The notes: a model not told the origin generated them from the sequence alone. 64,000 nt of DNA from an uncultured Acholeplasmataceae bacterium (GCA_905203475.1 CAJKWD010000002.1:1-64000); one strand, 5' to 3'. Shown: positions 25,560 to 34,371, counted from the stretch's first letter. A program made the numbers and translations.

Positions 25560-28262
25560 ATGAGCAGTGGGATACGAATAAAAAAAGGATTTACATTAAT
25601 TGAATTATTAGCTGTGATTGTAATTATTGCCGTGATTGCGTTGATCACATATCCAACGGTTAATCGCGTAATTACCAATTCCAGGATGACAGCACTAAAA
25701 AATAGTGCTGAAGCATTATTGAAAGAAACAAATTTGCAAACAGCGATGGATAAAGTGGAAGGAAATACGCAAATTTTAATTACCGATGAAAGATTAAAAT
25801 TAAAAAATAATCAATTTATTGGTGGTTTTATTTTTAAGAATGCAAATGGAAAATTAGAATTAAAAAATGTGACAAATGGATCATTTTGTATCAATGGAAC
25901 AAGTGGAAATTTAAAAATTGAAAAAGGAAACTGTAGCTATTCAGATACTTCTGCCCCAACATTGACACTACAAACTGGATATATTGGTGCGACAGAAGCA
26001 ATGGTACTTGCTAACGGATCTGATAATGAATCTGGCATTCGTGGATATGAATATAAAATAGGGGATGGAAGTTATACTAAAGTATTAGGTAGTAATTTTT
26101 ATCAATTTGAAGGATTAAAGAGAAATACAAGTTATAAAGTAACAGTCAGAGTCACAAATGGAGCTGGTCTTACAACTGAAAAAAGCATTACATTTAAAAC
26201 GAAAAGTATATCAGCAGCTACATTTATAGTGAGTGGTGCTTCAAAGTGGACAAATAAAAAAGATGTAACGATTAATTATCCAACCAGAGTAAGTGGCGTT
26301 ACATATCGTTATAAAATAGGCAGTGGTAATTGGCAAGTACTTACGAGTGGTAAGAAAAAAGAGTTAGAAGTAAAAGAGAATACAACAATTTATGCAGAAG
26401 TGATATTAAATGGAGAAACAGTGAGTTCAAATGTTAGTATTACAAAAATAGATAATACACCACCTGTTATTACAAGCATTAAACCAAATACAACATCTTG
26501 GGCACGTCAAGTAACGATTCAAGTCATTGCCACAGATACTCCATCTGGAATTGCTGGATATTCATTTGACGATGGAGCAACATGGACAAGTGCCCCAACA
26601 TATACTACAACTAAAAATGGAACTTATAAAATTAAAGTAAAAGATTATGCGAATAACATCGCAAGTGGGAAAATCACTATTAAAAATATCGATAGAACAG
26701 GACCTAAATGTGTTAGTAGTGGTGGAAGTAAGACGTGGACAAATCAATCGAGAACGATTGTTGGTACTTGTATCGATGATGGAGAAGGTGCAGGATGTGT
26801 TTCCAAAACAGTTTCTAAGACAATTAGTACTGACGCTAATGCAACTATGTCACCAGGTGTTGTAAAAGATGAAGCAGGAAATGAAACAACATGTCCAGCT
26901 ACTGAAGTTGTTAGAGTAGATAAAACAAAACCAACATGTACTGTATCCTTGAGTAATACAAATTGGACAAATAAAGCAGTTACTGCATATGGTAAGTGTC
27001 AAGATTCACTAAGTGGTTGTATAACAAATAATCTTAAGAAAGAATATACAACACAGATGAATGATAAAGTAACTTTAGGTACAGTAAAAGATAAAGCTGG
27101 AAATGAGACAAATTGTACTTCTAGCCAAAATATCAAAATAGATACAACTCCTCCTACTTGTACATCTTCTGGAGGAAGTACTGTTTGGACTAGTGGAACA
27201 AGAACAATTACCGGAGTATGTAATGATACTGGTGGTTCTGGATGTAAGGGTAATATTTCATATACATATAATGGAACTTCCGGTCAAAACTATAGTATTA
27301 CCAATGCCGGACCAGCTGGAGTTGGAAAAGCGGGTGTTGTTTATGATAATGCTGGAAATAGTGCTACTTGTCAGGCCAATCAAACAGTAAAGATTGATAA
27401 GAAAGCACCGACTTGTACGACAAGTAAGAAAGTAAATACAAGTTCTGTAACAATTACTGGAACTTGTAGTGATACAGGTGGCTCTGGATGTAAAGGAAAT
27501 GCCACTAAAACCGTAACTGCTAATGGAAGTTATTCACCAGGTAGTGTTTCTGATAATGTTGGTCATACTACTACTTGTCCATCGACAAATGTAACGGAAG
27601 TAGATAAAACACCGCCAAATTGTCCAACTGTTACAGCAGACCATACAGCCAATAAATGGACAAAAGATAATGTGGTATTAACAATTACCCCAACAAGTGA
27701 TACGAAAAGTTGGGATTGGTATAGAGGAGAAGGAAACGGAACATATACCTATGTTGATAACAATACTGGAAAGAAAACCAAAACATTATCTAATTCCGGA
27801 AAAATATCTGGACAAATCGTCGTTCGTGATGCTGCAGGAAATAGCCGTACATGTTTTACATCTAGTTATTGGATTGATAAAGTAAAACCATTATCACCAA
27901 AATATTCTAGTATTGAGATATCTGGAGGAACCGTGACATCAAATGATTGTGGAGGAAAAGGTGGAACAGCGTCTGATGTAAGTTGTACCATTAATATTAG
28001 AGGAAGAAGATATAGTGCAGTTAGTTTTGAATTTAATACAGTTGAAAAAGATCAACATTCAGGAGTAAGTTATTCACAATATAAATGGAATCACAATGGA
28101 AGTGGAACAAAATGTCCAAACTGGTTTACAGGAGATTGTGGAGATTGGAAGGCTGGAGTTGGAGGAACATTTACATATACGGATTTCGCATGGCGAAGTG
28201 TAGATAACGTTGGAAATGCAGGATATGCATTAAATATTAGAGTTAATTTTACATGGTATTAG
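25560..28262 (+). CDS. Giant prepilin-like surface protein 3
   Basis: 900 residues. Prepilin signal IRIKKG then FTLIELLAVIVIIAVIALIT, Gly at -1, Glu at +5. Its pilin head differs from those of proteins 1 and 2 (LLKETNLQTAMDKVEGNTQ). Fibronectin/Ig-like modules follow (ESGIRGYEYKIGDGSYTK, then GIAGYSFDDGATW), then several cysteine-paired repeats (SSGGS.W...G.C.D.GSGCKGN). The last ~322 residues are identical to protein 2. It is thus a mosaic of a distinct head and a shared tail. TAGGAGG precedes ATG. No sortase motif is visible. Adhesin or pilus-tip roles are inferred. Confidence 0.75.
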   Translation: MSSGIRIKKGFTLIELLAVIVIIAVIALITYPTVNRVITNSRMTALKNSAEALLKETNLQTAMDKVEGNTQILITDERLKLKNNQFIGGFIFKNANGKLELKNVTNGSFCINGTSGNLKIEKGNCSYSDTSAPTLTLQTGYIGATEAMVLANGSDNESGIRGYEYKIGDGSYTKVLGSNFYQFEGLKRNTSYKVTVRVTNGAGLTTEKSITFKTKSISAATFIVSGASKWTNKKDVTINYPTRVSGVTYRYKIGSGNWQVLTSGKKKELEVKENTTIYAEVILNGETVSSNVSITKIDNTPPVITSIKPNTTSWARQVTIQVIATDTPSGIAGYSFDDGATWTSAPTYTTTKNGTYKIKVKDYANNIASGKITIKNIDRTGPKCVSSGGSKTWTNQSRTIVGTCIDDGEGAGCVSKTVSKTISTDANATMSPGVVKDEAGNETTCPATEVVRVDKTKPTCTVSLSNTNWTNKAVTAYGKCQDSLSGCITNNLKKEYTTQMNDKVTLGTVKDKAGNETNCTSSQNIKIDTTPPTCTSSGGSTVWTSGTRTITGVCNDTGGSGCKGNISYTYNGTSGQNYSITNAGPAGVGKAGVVYDNAGNSATCQANQTVKIDKKAPTCTTSKKVNTSSVTITGTCSDTGGSGCKGNATKTVTANGSYSPGSVSDNVGHTTTCPSTNVTEVDKTPPNCPTVTADHTANKWTKDNVVLTITPTSDTKSWDWYRGEGNGTYTYVDNNTGKKTKTLSNSGKISGQIVVRDAAGNSRTCFTSSYWIDKVKPLSPKYSSIEISGGTVTSNDCGGKGGTASDVSCTINIRGRRYSAVSFEFNTVEKDQHSGVSYSQYKWNHNGSGTKCPNWFTGDCGDWKAGVGGTFTYTDFAWRSVDNVGNAGYALNIRVNFTWY
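27294..28261 (+). repeat. 968-bp direct repeat, copy B
   Basis: Perfect copy of 23607-24574 in the same orientation. Just upstream, the two genes remain similar but differ at several codons (copy A ACAGGAGAAAATTAC, copy B TCCGGTCAAAACTAT). sigG lies between the copies. Confidence 0.9.
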
Positions 28263-28285
28263 AAAGTGATATAGTGAGGTGAGGT

Positions 28286-28666
28286 ATGAACAAGAAAAAA
28301 ATAATATATTTGCTAATTGGCGCTGTTGTTGTACTGATAGTGCTTGTCATTATGATTATATTTATGTTTAACAAAAATGAATCATCAAAAGAAAAAGAAC
28401 CTAAAACAACGACTCCAAAAACACAATATACGGATACGGGTAAAGATTCAGAAGAGCCAAAGAGTACAGAAGAACAACTACAAATATTAGTAGGTGAAAA
28501 TCAGTCAATAGAACGATATGAACAACAAGCAGATGGAACATATTATGTATATGTGAAGCCAAAAAAAGAAAGTAATATTCAAACAGGGTATTATGTAGTA
28601 AACTTGGATACAGAAGAAGTAGAATATCATTCGTCAGTTCAAATGACAGTAGGAAGTGAGTCTTAG
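28286..28666 (+). CDS. Small single-pass membrane protein of unknown function
   Basis: 126 residues: a short Lys-rich head, one membrane helix (about 6-27), a polar linker rich in Lys, Glu and Thr (about 30-65), and a small external domain (YEQQADGTYYVYVKPKK to YYVVNLDTEEVEYH) that looks like a short beta-sheet. No family was recognised. It starts 24 bases after prepilin gene 3, behind GTGAGGTGAGGT, with no terminator between, so it is probably co-transcribed and may assist surface display. Its stop codon lies in the following terminator. Confidence 0.6.
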   Translation: MNKKKIIYLLIGAVVVLIVLVIMIIFMFNKNESSKEKEPKTTTPKTQYTDTGKDSEEPKSTEEQLQILVGENQSIERYEQQADGTYYVYVKPKKESNIQTGYYVVNLDTEEVEYHSSVQMTVGSES

Positions 28667-28677
28667 ACTCACTTTTT
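28654..28677 (+). terminator. Terminator closing the surface island
   Basis: AAGTGAGTC-TTA-GACTCACTT stem with T5; the stop codon TAG spans the loop. Confidence 0.85.
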
Positions 28678-28724
28678 AAATGCATAAAAAATATTAATTT
28701 ACATATATTTGGTTAGGTGGTATC

Positions 28725-28958
28725 ATGCGATTATCTGATTTACAACATAAAGATGTTGTTAATATGATCGATGGAAAATTAGTTGGTAATATTATTGATG
28801 TGTCGATTAATGCCTTGAATGGGAATATGGAGAAATTAATTGTAGAGAAAAGTAAATTTTTTGTCTCTTTATTTTCTAATAAAAATGAAATAGAGATAAA
28901 ATGGGAACAAATCGAAAAAATTGGAGAAGATGTGATATTAGTTCGAATTGATTTGTGA
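28725..28958 (+). CDS. ylmC: YlmC/YmxH-family PRC-barrel sporulation-associated protein
   Basis: 77 residues with one PRC-barrel fold: MRLSDLQHKDVVNMIDGKLVG, followed by NIIDVSINALNGNMEKLIVE and IKWEQIEKIGEDVILVRID. This is the YlmC/YmxH family, whose gene follows sigG in many Bacilli and Clostridia. Its presence here shows that the sigE-sigG-ylmC neighbourhood is ancestral and that the surface genes interrupt it. The molecular role is unknown. AGGTGG precedes ATG 28725. Confidence 0.82.
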   Translation: MRLSDLQHKDVVNMIDGKLVGNIIDVSINALNGNMEKLIVEKSKFFVSLFSNKNEIEIKWEQIEKIGEDVILVRIDL

Positions 28959-28982
28959 TATAATGAAATAGGTGACTATATT

Positions 28983-29117
28983 ATGGCAATAAAAACACAG
29001 ATTAAAAATGATGATGTATTAGATGAATTATTAAAGAAATATAATTTAGAATTAGTATTAGATCCGAAAGAGCAAAAGAAGGATCAGAAAAAAGAAAAAT
29101 CAAGTAAAAAACAATAG
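28983..29117 (+). CDS. 44-residue hypothetical protein
   Basis: A short frame behind AGGTGACTAT: it begins MAIKTQIKNDDVLDELLKKY, continues NLELVLDPKEQ, and ends in a strongly basic tail (KKDQKKEKSSKKQ). The ribosome binding site, 25-base spacing from ylmC and 14-base spacing to the next start suggest a real gene in the same operon. The charged, helical sequence has no recognised family. It could bind nucleic acid or ribosomes, but that is a guess. Confidence 0.55.
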   Translation: MAIKTQIKNDDVLDELLKKYNLELVLDPKEQKKDQKKEKSSKKQ

Positions 29118-29131
29118 AAAGTGGTGTGGCA

Positions 29132-30151
29132 ATGAAGATATTATTACATTCAGATAAAATGAAAGAAGTAGAAAAAAGTGGTGTAGGACGTGCAATTATT
29201 CATCAACAGGAAGCTTTGAGATTAAATCATGTACCATATACATTAAATCCGAAAGATGATTATGATATTGTTCATATTAATACTATTTTTCCAGAATCGT
29301 ATTTGATGGGCAAAAGAGCGAAAAAAGCAGGTAAGAAAGTAATTTTTCATGCTCATTCGACAGAAGAAGATTTTCGCAATTCGTTTATTCTTTCAAATCA
29401 AGTGGCACCACTTTTTAAAACATGGTTGAAGAAATTATATTCTTCTGCTGATTATATTATTACACCAACGCCTTATTCTAAAAAATTATTAGAAGGATAT
29501 GATTTAGGAAAGCCAATTGTAGCAATTTCCAATGGAATTGATTTAAAATTTTATCAAAAAGGTCCTCATGATCGTGAAGATTTTAGAAAAAAATTTGGTT
29601 TTAAAGAAACAGATAAAGTGATTATGAGTGTTGGATTATATTTAGAAAGAAAAGGAATTACAGAGTTTGTAGAACTAGCAAAACGTATGCCTGAATATCA
29701 ATTTATTTGGTTTGGTTATACGAATTTAAATACAGTTCCTAGTTCTGTTAGAGAAGCTGTAACGACAAAATTAGATAATTTACACTTTCCAGGTTATTTA
29801 CCTCGTGAAGAGTTAAAAAAAGCATATTTTGGCGCTGATTTATTTTTATTTATGACACATGAAGAAACAGAAGGAATTGTATTATTAGAGGCATTAGCTT
29901 GTAAAATACCGACATTAATCCGAGACATTCCAATTTATGAAGGTTGGTTTGAAGATGGTAAAAATATTTATAAAGCGAAAACTTTAGAAGAATTTCAAGA
30001 TAAAATTAAGAAGATTGTAGAACATCAATTACCAGATGTTACAGAACAAGGGTATTTAGAAGCTCAAAAGCGTGATATTAAAGAAATTGGAAAAGAATTA
30101 AAACAAGTGTATGAAAAAGTAATGGACTTAGATACAGTAGAGAATAAATAA
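29132..30151 (+). CDS. GT4-family glycosyltransferase, diacylglycerol glucosyltransferase-like
   Basis: 339 residues with a GT-B fold. N-terminal SGVGRAIIHQQEAL, then FHAHSTEEDFRNSF and ITPTPYSKKLLEGYDL; the donor domain has VGLYLERKGI, PGYLPREEL and the EX7E-type motif HEETEGIVLLEAL. The overall pattern resembles membrane-associated glucosyl-diacylglycerol synthases of Bacillota (UgtP/DgdA-like GT4 group), so glycolipid synthesis is likely but the sugar and acceptor are unproven. ATG 29132 is used rather than GTG 29126. A terminator follows at 30134-30163. Confidence 0.72.
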   Translation: MKILLHSDKMKEVEKSGVGRAIIHQQEALRLNHVPYTLNPKDDYDIVHINTIFPESYLMGKRAKKAGKKVIFHAHSTEEDFRNSFILSNQVAPLFKTWLKKLYSSADYIITPTPYSKKLLEGYDLGKPIVAISNGIDLKFYQKGPHDREDFRKKFGFKETDKVIMSVGLYLERKGITEFVELAKRMPEYQFIWFGYTNLNTVPSSVREAVTTKLDNLHFPGYLPREELKKAYFGADLFLFMTHEETEGIVLLEALACKIPTLIRDIPIYEGWFEDGKNIYKAKTLEEFQDKIKKIVEHQLPDVTEQGYLEAQKRDIKEIGKELKQVYEKVMDLDTVENK

Positions 30152-30163
30152 TCTACTGTTTTT
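30134..30163 (+). terminator. Terminator of ylmC-glycosyltransferase unit
   Basis: ACAGTAGA / TCTACTGT arms flanking the stop codon, then T5. A TATAAT at 30177-30182 starts the next unit. Confidence 0.75.
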
Positions 30164-30197
30164 CTTTTGGTCATGATATAATAGAGATGGTGATTCT

Positions 30198-30725
30198 GTG
30201 ATAGAAGATTTATTTCAAAAAGATGGAAGTTATAGTAGACTTGGTTTTTTATTATCAAATGAAGGTGTATTAATTCCCTTTGGTTATAGAGATGTGTATG
30301 ATGTAGTTTTGAATGTAGGATATGAAAATGTTGATTATCTTTATCACAATACTTCTTTATTAGAAGAATTGAAACATAATCCTCATTTAGAAGTATTAAA
30401 AACACAAATGCAATGTGATTATGGACCAGAGTTAATTTATTCTCCTTTTTTTCCGCAAAATAATCTTTTAACCATACTTGCTCATGATTATCAAATGACG
30501 GCTTTTAAAATGGTTAATACACCTGATACAGGAGAAAAGAGAGACTTTTTAGTAATTGCACCCCATCTTAGTAGTGAAGCTTATGAGATTTTATTTACAT
30601 TAAATCAAACAAAAATTTTTAAAAGGTTACAATTATGTCGATGGATACAAAGCAATGAGACATATGTTGACTATGAAACTATGGATGACTTTTTAAGTGA
30701 TTATCAAACAAAGAAAAGAAAGTAG
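30198..30725 (+). CDS. Hypothetical protein, 175 residues
   Basis: Starts at GTG 30198 behind a GGTGAT site, with a TATAAT box at 30177. No signal peptide, membrane helix or recognised motif. The sequence is mixed alpha/beta with RLGFLLSNEGVLIPFGYRDVYD near the start, and a Lys-rich end (QTKKRK). Its 3' end lies 7 bases before the apbE start, so the two are probably co-transcribed. Probably cytoplasmic; function unknown. Confidence 0.6.
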   Translation: MIEDLFQKDGSYSRLGFLLSNEGVLIPFGYRDVYDVVLNVGYENVDYLYHNTSLLEELKHNPHLEVLKTQMQCDYGPELIYSPFFPQNNLLTILAHDYQMTAFKMVNTPDTGEKRDFLVIAPHLSSEAYEILFTLNQTKIFKRLQLCRWIQSNETYVDYETMDDFLSDYQTKKRK

Positions 30726-30732
30726 GTATTAT

Positions 30733-31743
30733 ATGCATAAGAAATTAAATATTGTAATATGGTTTATAGCACTCTTATTAGCACTTATTTTAATTTTTAT
30801 TCTTTTCTTTTCTAATAAAGTAAAATTATATGAAAAGAAATTCCGTTATTTTGATACGGATATTACGATTCGATTCTATGAAGATGACCCAGAAAAAGTA
30901 AAAAAAGCTTGGAATAAAATACAATCTATTTATGAACAATATCATCAACTAGTCAATGCTCATAAAGCATATGATAATATAGTAAATATTCATACAATTC
31001 GCTATAATAAAGAAGATAGTGATGTGCTTACATTACCTCCTAAGCTATATGAAATGTTAGAATATAGTCATAATTGGGTTCAAAAGAGTGGAGGTGCTTT
31101 TCAAATCAATCAAGGAGCTGTGATTGATGGTTGGAGCCGTTATTTAAAGACAGAAAAGAAAGTTCCATCCCCTGAACAAATTGATCAGTGGAAGCAAGAA
31201 GACCAACAGTCACTCGTGTTGTTAGGAGATGATCAAATTCAAAATACTCACCCAATGATAGAGCTTGGCAAAATTCCTCTTGGATTTGCAAATGATGAAA
31301 TTATAAAGTATTTGAAAAAAGAGGGAATAACTCAATATTTAATTCAAGAAGGTGGCAATGCCACAGCAGGATTTTCTCTTGATAATAAACCGTATAAAGT
31401 AGCTTTAGAAATATTAAATAGAAATGATGTAGCGACAATAGTACGTTTAAAGAATCGTACTATTGTTACAAATGTAAGCGATATAGATAGGTATGAATAT
31501 GACGGAAAAAGCTATCACCTTCTTATCGACCCAAGTACTTCATATCCAGCTGATAAAATTGATAAGGTAACAGTAATTACGAAAGATTCTAAAACAGCTT
31601 ATACGCTGAGTACAGTATTATATATGATGGATGTAGAACAGGGTAAAAAGATGATTGAAAATGTATCAGATGTTGATGTATTATGGTTAGATTCTAATGG
31701 AAAGAGAAGCTTTACAAAAGGTTTTTCCCAATATGAATCTTAA
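30733..31743 (+). CDS. apbE: FAD:protein FMN transferase ApbE
   Basis: Attaches FMN to Ser/Thr of redox proteins on the outer side of the membrane. 336 residues: an N-terminal membrane helix (about 8-28), FRYFDTDITIRFYEDDPEK, the SGGAFQINQGAVIDGWSRY region (usual SDGAFDPTVGPLV), the glycine motif LIQEGGNATAGF, and YHLLIDPSTSYPADK corresponding to the family HHIIDPxTGxPA, with Tyr in place of the first His. ATG 30733 is preferred over 30697, which overlaps the previous gene. No FMN-acceptor protein such as RnfG or NqrC is in the window. Confidence 0.82.
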   Translation: MHKKLNIVIWFIALLLALILIFILFFSNKVKLYEKKFRYFDTDITIRFYEDDPEKVKKAWNKIQSIYEQYHQLVNAHKAYDNIVNIHTIRYNKEDSDVLTLPPKLYEMLEYSHNWVQKSGGAFQINQGAVIDGWSRYLKTEKKVPSPEQIDQWKQEDQQSLVLLGDDQIQNTHPMIELGKIPLGFANDEIIKYLKKEGITQYLIQEGGNATAGFSLDNKPYKVALEILNRNDVATIVRLKNRTIVTNVSDIDRYEYDGKSYHLLIDPSTSYPADKIDKVTVITKDSKTAYTLSTVLYMMDVEQGKKMIENVSDVDVLWLDSNGKRSFTKGFSQYES

Positions 31744-31794
31744 AATTATATAGTAAAGAAGAAAAAAGTTTGTTATAATAATACAGGTGGTAAT

Positions 31795-32283
31795 ATGAAA
31801 AAAATTATTGGAATTAGTTTCGCTTGTTTTTTTCTTGATCAACTGATAAAATACGTGATTAATGAAGTAATATCACTGGAAAAAAGTGTTGCTGTGATTG
31901 GAGACTTTTTTCACCTTACTTATGTAAGAAATTATGGGGCTGCATTTAATATTTTAAATGGAAACCGTTTCTTTTTAATTATCATTGCTTGTATTACTTT
32001 ATTTATTATATATTATTTTTTAATGAGAGATCGTGTGAATAGTACATTAGAGCAGGTCGGATATGGATTATTTATTGGAGGAATTCTCGGTAATTTATGG
32101 GATCGTTTGATTCATGGTTACGTGATTGATTATTTAGATTTTGAACTCTTTCAAATTCATATGCCAATTTTTAACTATGCAGATATTTGTATTTGTATTG
32201 GTGTCTTCTTATGTGTTATTGCACTACTAAAGGAGGAGATAGGATGGAAGAATTCACAGTCGAAGAAAAAGCTGGACGATTAG
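31795..32283 (+). CDS. lspA: Lipoprotein signal peptidase LspA
   Basis: Cleaves the signal peptides of diacylglyceryl-modified prolipoproteins. 162 residues, four membrane helices. Conserved boxes are FFLDQLIKYV, RNYGAAFNIL, GGILGNLWDRL, GYVIDYLDF (catalytic Asp112) and FNYADICIC (catalytic Asp130), so it is complete. TATAAT at 31774-31779 and AGGTGG precede it. The rluD start lies within its last codons, the lspA-rluD pairing known in Bacillus. Confidence 0.95.
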   Translation: MKKIIGISFACFFLDQLIKYVINEVISLEKSVAVIGDFFHLTYVRNYGAAFNILNGNRFFLIIIACITLFIIYYFLMRDRVNSTLEQVGYGLFIGGILGNLWDRLIHGYVIDYLDFELFQIHMPIFNYADICICIGVFLCVIALLKEEIGWKNSQSKKKLDD

Positions 32284-33137
32284 ATCAGTATGTTATGAAT
32301 CTAACTGGTTTTAGTCGTACTAAGGTGCAAAAGATGATAAAAGGAAATACAATCTTAGTAAATGGAAAGCCTAGTAAGAATAGTTATCAAGTAGAAGTAG
32401 GAGATAAAATTGAAGTACAATCATTTACTGAGGAGGAAATGAGCCATGAAGCTGAAAATATTCCTCTAGATATTGTCTACGAAGATGATGATTTATTAGT
32501 TGTTAATAAACCGAACGGAATGGTTGTTCATCCTGCAGTAGGAAATCCTCATGGAACTTTAGTCAACGCCTTATTGTATCATTCTAAAAATTTAAGTGAT
32601 ATAAACGGCAATTTTCGTCCTGGAATTGTTCATAGAATTGATGCTGATACGACAGGATTATTAGTTGTCGCAAAAAACAATGAGACACATATTGCACTTG
32701 CTGAACAATTAAAAAATAAAACAACCCATCGTAAATATATCGCACTTTGTTGGGGTGTAATAGAAGAAGATAGTGGAGATATTATTGCTCCTATTGGACG
32801 CGATTTAAAAGATCGTAAAAAAATGGCAGTTACTGATAAAAATAGTAAAGATGCAGTGACTCATTTTCGTGTTTTAGAACGATATAAGAATGCGACAAAA
32901 GTAGAATTAGAACTAGAAACTGGTAGAACCCATCAAATCCGCGTTCATATGAATTATATAGGTCATCCAATTATCAATGATAAAGTATATGGAAATCGCA
33001 AATTATTTGATGAAACAGGACAATGTTTACATGCTAAAACGTTAGGATTTATTCATCCTCGTACAAAGCAATATATGGAATTTGATAGTCCATTACCAGA
33101 GTGTTTCTTAAATATTGAAAAGCAATTAGAAAGATAG
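32244..33137 (+). CDS. rluD: Pseudouridine synthase, RluA/RluD family
   Basis: Converts uridines in 23S rRNA to pseudouridine. 297 residues from ATG 32244, chosen because AAGGAGG stands just upstream; a frame extending to 32187 lies inside lspA. An S4 RNA-binding domain (about 12-60, with TKVQKMIKGNTILVNGKPSK) precedes the catalytic domain with HRIDADTTGLLVVAK (catalytic Asp), RKYIALCWG and GRTHQIRVHM. The family is certain; the exact target uridines are inferred from similarity to Bacillus YlyB. It overlaps lspA by 40 bases. Confidence 0.9.
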   Translation: MEEFTVEEKAGRLDQYVMNLTGFSRTKVQKMIKGNTILVNGKPSKNSYQVEVGDKIEVQSFTEEEMSHEAENIPLDIVYEDDDLLVVNKPNGMVVHPAVGNPHGTLVNALLYHSKNLSDINGNFRPGIVHRIDADTTGLLVVAKNNETHIALAEQLKNKTTHRKYIALCWGVIEEDSGDIIAPIGRDLKDRKKMAVTDKNSKDAVTHFRVLERYKNATKVELELETGRTHQIRVHMNYIGHPIINDKVYGNRKLFDETGQCLHAKTLGFIHPRTKQYMEFDSPLPECFLNIEKQLER

Positions 33138-33145
33138 GTGATACT

Positions 33146-34333
33146 ATGGAAGAACAAGGAATGATCATCGAAACGAAAAATGATGAATTAGTGATGAAAT
33201 TATTACATTATTTTATTACTGATAAAGATTATAATCCCATTGTTTTACATGGGGCCAAAAATGAAATCTGGTTAGAAAATTTGGACAGTGATTATCCCAT
33301 TGTCAGAATTGTGACAGATTATATTCATAACGATGAACAATTTCAATTTGATCTATTAAAAACACGTAGTATTTTGAAAAAGATTAAAAAGAAGACAGTT
33401 TCTATGAATATGGAAATGATTTCCTTTTATTTGAACTTAGGAGATAATGTTAATTTAATCAAAGAAAAACAAAAATTTGAACATATTTCATGTATTCCAG
33501 TGTTTGATAATTCTACATCGCAATTACAAAAGAATAAAGTTGTTTGTGAAGCATTTCCAGATTTAGTAAAACAAACGACATTTAAAGAAAAAGGTGTTGA
33601 GTTATTTATGCGTTTAACACAGGATATTACAAAGAAATCAGAAGAGGATGCAAAAGCAGCAGAAGATGTTTTCCGTATGAAAAAACCAGTTGTGACGACT
33701 GCTCTTATCTTAATTAATATTCTTGTTTTTATTTTCATGTATTTATTTGGAAATGGATCAAATGATGTAGCAACTTTATTAAAGTTTGGGGCTAATTTGG
33801 GAGAACTTGTTAGAGCAGGGGAATTATATCGTTTAGTTACAAGTGCTTTTATTCACATCGGTATTATTCATTTACTTGTGAATTGTTATTCTCTTTATGT
33901 AATTGGTCCGCAATTAGAAAGTTTTTTAGGAAAGTGGAAGTTTTTAGCAATTTATTTACTGAGTGCAATTGCAGGCAATTTACTATCTATTTCATTTGGT
34001 AGCAGTTTAAAAATTAGTGCCGGAGCGAGTGGAGCAATTTTTGGTTTACTGGGTTCTTTAGTGTATTTCGGATATCACTATCGTGTTTATTTAGGAACAG
34101 TACTCCGTTCACAAATTATTCCGATTATTATTTTGAACTTGCTAGTTGGCTTTTTAAGCCCAGGTATTGATAATGCAGCACATGTTGGTGGATTAATTTC
34201 TGGTGTATTTACAACTATGGCATTAGGTATAAAAAATAAAACAACGAGAATGGATCGTATCAATGGTTGGATTGTGAGCGTTATCTTCTTTGCTTTCTTA
34301 ATTTATTTAGGATTTTTTGGAGCAGTTTCTTAA
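33146..34333 (+). CDS. Rhomboid intramembrane serine protease, GluP/YqgP-like
   Basis: 395 residues. A ~180-residue cytoplasmic N-terminal domain precedes seven membrane helices. The rhomboid site is complete: HIGIIHLLVNCYSLY (family HxxxxHxxxN), GASGAIFGLLGS with the catalytic serine, and DNAAHVGGLISG with the catalytic histidine. Domain order and length match Bacillus YqgP/GluP, which cleaves membrane proteins such as a magnesium transporter. Eight bases separate it from rluD, so it probably belongs to the lspA-rluD operon. A terminator closes the unit. Confidence 0.87.
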   Translation: MEEQGMIIETKNDELVMKLLHYFITDKDYNPIVLHGAKNEIWLENLDSDYPIVRIVTDYIHNDEQFQFDLLKTRSILKKIKKKTVSMNMEMISFYLNLGDNVNLIKEKQKFEHISCIPVFDNSTSQLQKNKVVCEAFPDLVKQTTFKEKGVELFMRLTQDITKKSEEDAKAAEDVFRMKKPVVTTALILINILVFIFMYLFGNGSNDVATLLKFGANLGELVRAGELYRLVTSAFIHIGIIHLLVNCYSLYVIGPQLESFLGKWKFLAIYLLSAIAGNLLSISFGSSLKISAGASGAIFGLLGSLVYFGYHYRVYLGTVLRSQIIPIIILNLLVGFLSPGIDNAAHVGGLISGVFTTMALGIKNKTTRMDRINGWIVSVIFFAFLIYLGFFGAVS

Positions 34334-34345
34334 AACTGCTTTTTA
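34321..34345 (+). terminator. Terminator of the lspA-rluD-rhomboid unit
   Basis: AGCAGTTT / AAACTGCT arms around the stop codon followed by T5. A second hairpin CATAGT / ACTATG (34359-34376) with U-rich exit on the minus strand serves the convergent Nudix gene. Confidence 0.8.
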
Positions 34346-34371
34346 TTTACAAAAAAACCATAGTGACTAGA

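Noticed and set aside
21590..28000. Repeated sequence blocks as a possible CRISPR array or tandem DNA repeat
   Set aside because: They encode in-frame Ig-like protein modules of unequal length, without short identical repeats or uniform spacers.
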